From an uncultured Desulfobacter sp. (GTDB taxonomy: Bacteria > Desulfobacterota > Desulfobacteria > Desulfobacterales > Desulfobacteraceae): DNA of 64,000 nt. The notes beneath the pieces were generated by a model that saw nothing but the letters and a program-made list of their open reading frames with translations, did no database searches and was not told where the DNA came from. Where the stretch lies: positions 496,001 to 560,000 of the forward strand of contig NZ_OY761443.1 in the NCBI RefSeq assembly GCF_963664415.1. Direction: 5' to 3'. Both the position numbers and the translations under genes were made by a program. Every line of letters starts with the position of its first letter. Within the stretch, counting starts at the first letter, position 1. This document shows positions 61,198 to 64,000 of the stretch, piece by piece.

Positions 61198-62169
61198 TTG
61201 CCCCTGGCCCCTGGGATCCTGATCCTGGTCTCGGTCCTCCTGGGCCGTTATCCTATCCATATCCAGGAAATCGCCTTACTGATCAAAGCCCTGGCCGGAC
61301 AGGGTCAGGTCAACGAGATTCACTATTCCCTGATCGTCCATGTCCGGCTGCCCAGAGCCATTTTGGCGGCCCTGGTCGGGGGAAGTCTGGCTGTCAGCGG
61401 AGCAGCATTCCAGGGACTTTTCAAAAACCCCCTGGTCAGTTCCGGCATGCTGGGGGTCAGTTCCGGCGCAGGGTTTGGCGCAGCCCTGGCCCTGATCCTT
61501 TTTGGCTCAGGCCTGCCGGTCTATCTGTTCTCCTTTGGATTCGGCCTTGCCGCTGTGGGTTTAAGCCTTGTCACCGGCCGGTTTGTGGCTGACCGTCAGG
61601 CCGTGACGCTAGTGCTGGGCGGGGTGATTGTGGGCTCGATCTTTTCGGCGCTGGTATCCTTTTTAAAATATGTGGCAGATCCCTACGATGAACTGCCGGC
61701 CATTGTGTTCTGGCTGATGGGCAGCCTGTCCCGGGCCCAGTATCCTGTCATTGTTGCCGCCGGCCTGCCCATGCTGATGGGCTGTACCGGACTCTATCTG
61801 ATCCGCTGGCGCCTCAACGTCCTGGCCATGGGGGACAGGGAGGCAAGGACCCTGGGACTCAACCTTACCTGGAACAGACTTTTTGTCATTGTCTGCGCAA
61901 CCCTGGCAACGGCTTCAGCCGTTTGTGTCTCCGGCGTCATTGGCTGGATCGGCCTTGTGGTCCCCCACATGGGAAGGATGGTGGCAGGTAACAACAATAA
62001 CGAACTGATCCCGGCCGCATTTTGCCTGGGCGCCTGTTTTCTCATCGTTGTGGATACGGTCAGCCGGCTGATCTCCACAAGCGAAATGCCGTTGGGAATT
62101 CTTACTGCCCTTGTGGGCGGCCCATTTTTTATCTACCTGCTCAAGCAGACCAAAGGAAGGCGATGGTAA
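61198..62169 (+). CDS. FecCD/BtuC-type ABC transporter permease
   Basis: The product has 323 residues from the TTG at 61198. The open frame extends back to 61126 without an ATG or GTG, so a rare start near 61147 (…ISERHIFPWALGLRALPLA) is possible. Family landmarks: RLPRAILAALVGGSLAVSGAAFQGLFKNPLVSSGMLGVSSGAGFGAAL, LGGVIVGSIFSALVSFLKY, GVIGWIGLVVPHMGRMV and the last EMPLGILTALVGGPFF. It has about nine helices. It moves an iron or cobalamin chelate through the inner membrane. Confidence 0.88.
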   Translation: MPLAPGILILVSVLLGRYPIHIQEIALLIKALAGQGQVNEIHYSLIVHVRLPRAILAALVGGSLAVSGAAFQGLFKNPLVSSGMLGVSSGAGFGAALALILFGSGLPVYLFSFGFGLAAVGLSLVTGRFVADRQAVTLVLGGVIVGSIFSALVSFLKYVADPYDELPAIVFWLMGSLSRAQYPVIVAAGLPMLMGCTGLYLIRWRLNVLAMGDREARTLGLNLTWNRLFVIVCATLATASAVCVSGVIGWIGLVVPHMGRMVAGNNNNELIPAAFCLGACFLIVVDTVSRLISTSEMPLGILTALVGGPFFIYLLKQTKGRRW

Positions 62170-62182
62170 GACCGTGTCCGAT

Positions 62183-62998
62183 ATGCTGATCCAGATCCGG
62201 GGCGCCGGCTTTTCCCACACCGGCACCCAGGTGTTTGCCCAGGTTGACCTTACAGTATCAAAGGGAGAATCCCTGTGTCTTCTGGGGCCAAACGGCTGCG
62301 GAAAAACCACGCTGCTGGATTGTCTTCTCGGCATCAACGCCCTGGACACCGGCAGTATAACGATCAACGAAAAGCCCATCACACAAATGTCCGCAGCCCA
62401 GACCGCCAGGTATCTGGCCTATGTACCCCAGCGCCACAGCCGCTCTTTTTCCTTTACGGTTATGGATATTCTGCTCATGGGACGCACCCCCTATACCGCC
62501 CTTTTTGCCTCTCCATCAACCCAGGACCGCAAAAAGGCGGAAGCCTTGCTGGACAGTCTGGGCCTGATCCACCTCAGAGACAGGAATTATACCCGATTGT
62601 CCGGCGGGGAGACCCAACTGGTTATGATCCTGCGAGCCTTGGTCCAAGAAACCCCGGTTATCGTTATGGACGAACCCACAGCTCACCTAGACTTTAAAAA
62701 CGAACTGCTGGTTCTTGAAACCATTGTCCGGATGATCCGTGACAGAGGGCTTACCCTGATCATGGCCACCCACTTTCCCAACCACGCCTTTTTCCTTGAA
62801 AATGCGGGGCTTCCCGTGCAGGTCTGTTTTATGCACCAGGGTCGAATCCGGACGGCAGGCCTGCCATCCCAGGCATTAACCTGCGAAAACATCAGCCAGG
62901 TGTTTGGGGTTGAGGCTGCCGTGGTCTCCAAACAAACCCAGGACAACGGCTGGATTAAACAGATTATCCCCATTAAAACCATGGACAACATCCCATGA
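62183..62998 (+). CDS. ABC transporter ATP-binding protein (FecE/BtuD type)
   Basis: The product has 271 residues from the ATG at 62183; GTG at 62174 is an alternative. Walker A is CLLGPNGCGKTTLLDCLLG (residues 32-50), the Q-loop is AYVPQRHS, the signature is LSGGETQLVMILRALVQETPVIVMDEPTAHLD with Walker B included, and the H-loop is LIMATHFPNHAF. It powers the FecCD-type permease encoded just upstream and overlaps the binding-protein gene by 4 bp. Confidence 0.92.
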   Translation: MLIQIRGAGFSHTGTQVFAQVDLTVSKGESLCLLGPNGCGKTTLLDCLLGINALDTGSITINEKPITQMSAAQTARYLAYVPQRHSRSFSFTVMDILLMGRTPYTALFASPSTQDRKKAEALLDSLGLIHLRDRNYTRLSGGETQLVMILRALVQETPVIVMDEPTAHLDFKNELLVLETIVRMIRDRGLTLIMATHFPNHAFFLENAGLPVQVCFMHQGRIRTAGLPSQALTCENISQVFGVEAAVVSKQTQDNGWIKQIIPIKTMDNIP

Positions 62999-64000
62999 AA
63001 AAAACATCAGCGCTTATTTTAATCATCCTGGGTCTGACCTGTTCCGGCACGGCATCAGTCCAACCTGTTTTAACCGAGACCGACGGTCAGGGCCATGTTC
63101 TCTCTCTGGACCGGCACCCTGAACGGATCGCCTGCCTTTATGCATTTACAGGGCATGTCACTGCCATGCTGGGCCGGGGCAGCGACATGGTAGCCATTGT
63201 AAAGGGACTGAAAAAAGATAAACTGCTTGGAAAAATCGTTCCACACCTGTCATCTCTTCCCGTGCCGTCTGCCGGGGGAGTCATCCACATTGAGTCCCTG
63301 ATCAAAACCCGGCCTGATATTGTTTTTTTAAAGCCTGAAACCGAAAGCATTGCCCAGGAGGTTGAAAAACTCAAGCAGTTCGGCCTGCCCTATTTCTCAG
63401 CCGCCTATTCAGACATGCAAAGCCAGATGTCCGTGATTGAAGCCATGGGGCGAATCCTTAACAAAGAAAAAAAAGCATTGGACTATACCCGCTACTACAG
63501 GCAGGCCATTGCCCGGGTAAAAGATAAAACCGACAGGATCGCAGATGCGGATAAACTGTCGGTATACCATGCCATTAATGAACCTTTCAGGACCGACGGT
63601 CCAGGAACCCTTGAAGCGGACTGGACTGGGGCCTGCAACATTCTCAATGTATCGGTGGGCAAGGGTCTTATTGAAAAAAATAGAAACAAACGATTTGCCG
63701 GCATGGAGCAAATCCTCATGTGGGACCCTGCAATGATCATTGCCAACGAGGCCCAAACCGCCCAGAAAATTCTATCTGATCCCCAATGGGCCCCCATCAA
63801 GGCTGTGAAAAAAGGCCGGGTCTTCACCATCCCGGTGGGCATTTCCAGATGGGGTCATCCGGGCGGGCTTGAAACCCCTCTGGCGATTTTGTGGACCGCA
63901 AAAACCGCTTACCCTGACCTGTTTACCGATCTTGACCTGAAAACCGAAGTCCGGCAGTTTTACCAGCGCTTTTTTGACCTTGGTTTAGACGACCCGACCA
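62995..64000 (+). CDS. Periplasmic metal-chelate binding protein, 3' end outside window
   Basis: The frame opens at the ATG at 62995 (MKKTSALILIILGLTCSGTASVQPVLTETDGQ) and is still open at 64000, about 335 residues. A signal peptide of about 21 residues is followed by a helical-backbone solute-binding fold: HPERIACLYAFTGHVTAMLG, SAGGVIHIESLIKTRPDIVFLK and WDPAMIIANEAQT. It delivers the ligand to the permease and ATPase encoded upstream. The 4-bp overlap (ATGA) shows tight coupling with the ATPase gene. Confidence 0.88.
   Translation, partial: MKKTSALILIILGLTCSGTASVQPVLTETDGQGHVLSLDRHPERIACLYAFTGHVTAMLGRGSDMVAIVKGLKKDKLLGKIVPHLSSLPVPSAGGVIHIESLIKTRPDIVFLKPETESIAQEVEKLKQFGLPYFSAAYSDMQSQMSVIEAMGRILNKEKKALDYTRYYRQAIARVKDKTDRIADADKLSVYHAINEPFRTDGPGTLEADWTGACNILNVSVGKGLIEKNRNKRFAGMEQILMWDPAMIIANEAQTAQKILSDPQWAPIKAVKKGRVFTIPVGISRWGHPGGLETPLAILWTAKTAYPDLFTDLDLKTEVRQFYQRFFDLGLDDPT

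Noticed and set aside
1..64000. CRISPR array or tRNA genes
   Set aside because: No regular spaced repeats and no tRNA-like cloverleaf apart from tmRNA were noticed; a scan with dedicated tools could still find a missed tRNA.

Overview
The window looks like a chromosome segment from a sulfate-reducing deltaproteobacterium (Desulfobacterota, probably Desulfobacteraceae). The evidence is the order and style of the core genes, moderate GC, a long class I adenylate cyclase, a glycyl-radical-enzyme locus and an ssrA tag reading ADDYNYAVAA. The genus is inferred, not proven.

Region 1 (1 to about 23.6 kb) is an accessory island ending at the 3' end of ssrA. A tyrosine integrase at 20999-23517 sits next to ssrA, as expected for an element integrated there. 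It is dead: it carries an IS, a stop codon and two frameshifts. The rest is layered mobile DNA. There is a P2-like prophage remnant (gpO fragment, gpN, gpM, terminator, antirepressor). Two 1917-bp IS1634-like copies differ at two bases I could find and have clean 6-bp target duplications; one splits the antirepressor and the other sits inside a 338-bp MITE-like element. A truncated IS21, an IS91-like element with a tyrosine recombinase plus HUH transposase, and several other DDE elements complete it. Between the IS21 and IS1634-like elements lies an integron-type cassette array without a visible integron integrase. Two textbook attC sites (15021-15081 and 15675-15734) separate short minus-strand genes: a membrane protein, a GNAT acetyltransferase and a four-helix membrane protein. 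The IS91-like element sits on a cassette junction. A Sll1717-like P-loop ATPase (17260-18699), possibly defensive, lies upstream of the array.

Region 2 (23.6-31.4 kb) holds ssrA with smpB, ptsI and ptsH on the minus strand, a divergent LOG-family gene, and a 1296-residue class I adenylate cyclase with a pentapeptide-repeat segment.

Region 3 (31.4-47 kb) is conserved plus-strand housekeeping: parE-parC-mltF, rng, a membrane-anchored LysM-like protein, yajC-secD-secF, a CpoB/YbgF-like lipoprotein, dprA and topA. A PilZ protein and gluQ follow on the minus strand.

Region 4 (48.5-64 kb) starts with a decayed glycyl-radical-enzyme locus (regulator tail, truncated activase, enzyme with deletions and frameshifts). 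A universal stress protein and a tamA-tamB pair for outer-membrane assembly follow. The end of the window is an iron or metal-chelate uptake locus: a DDTD-motif protein, a TonB-dependent receptor, and a divergent FecCD permease, ABC ATPase and binding protein running off the edge. Two Fur-like boxes lie in the divergent promoter region.
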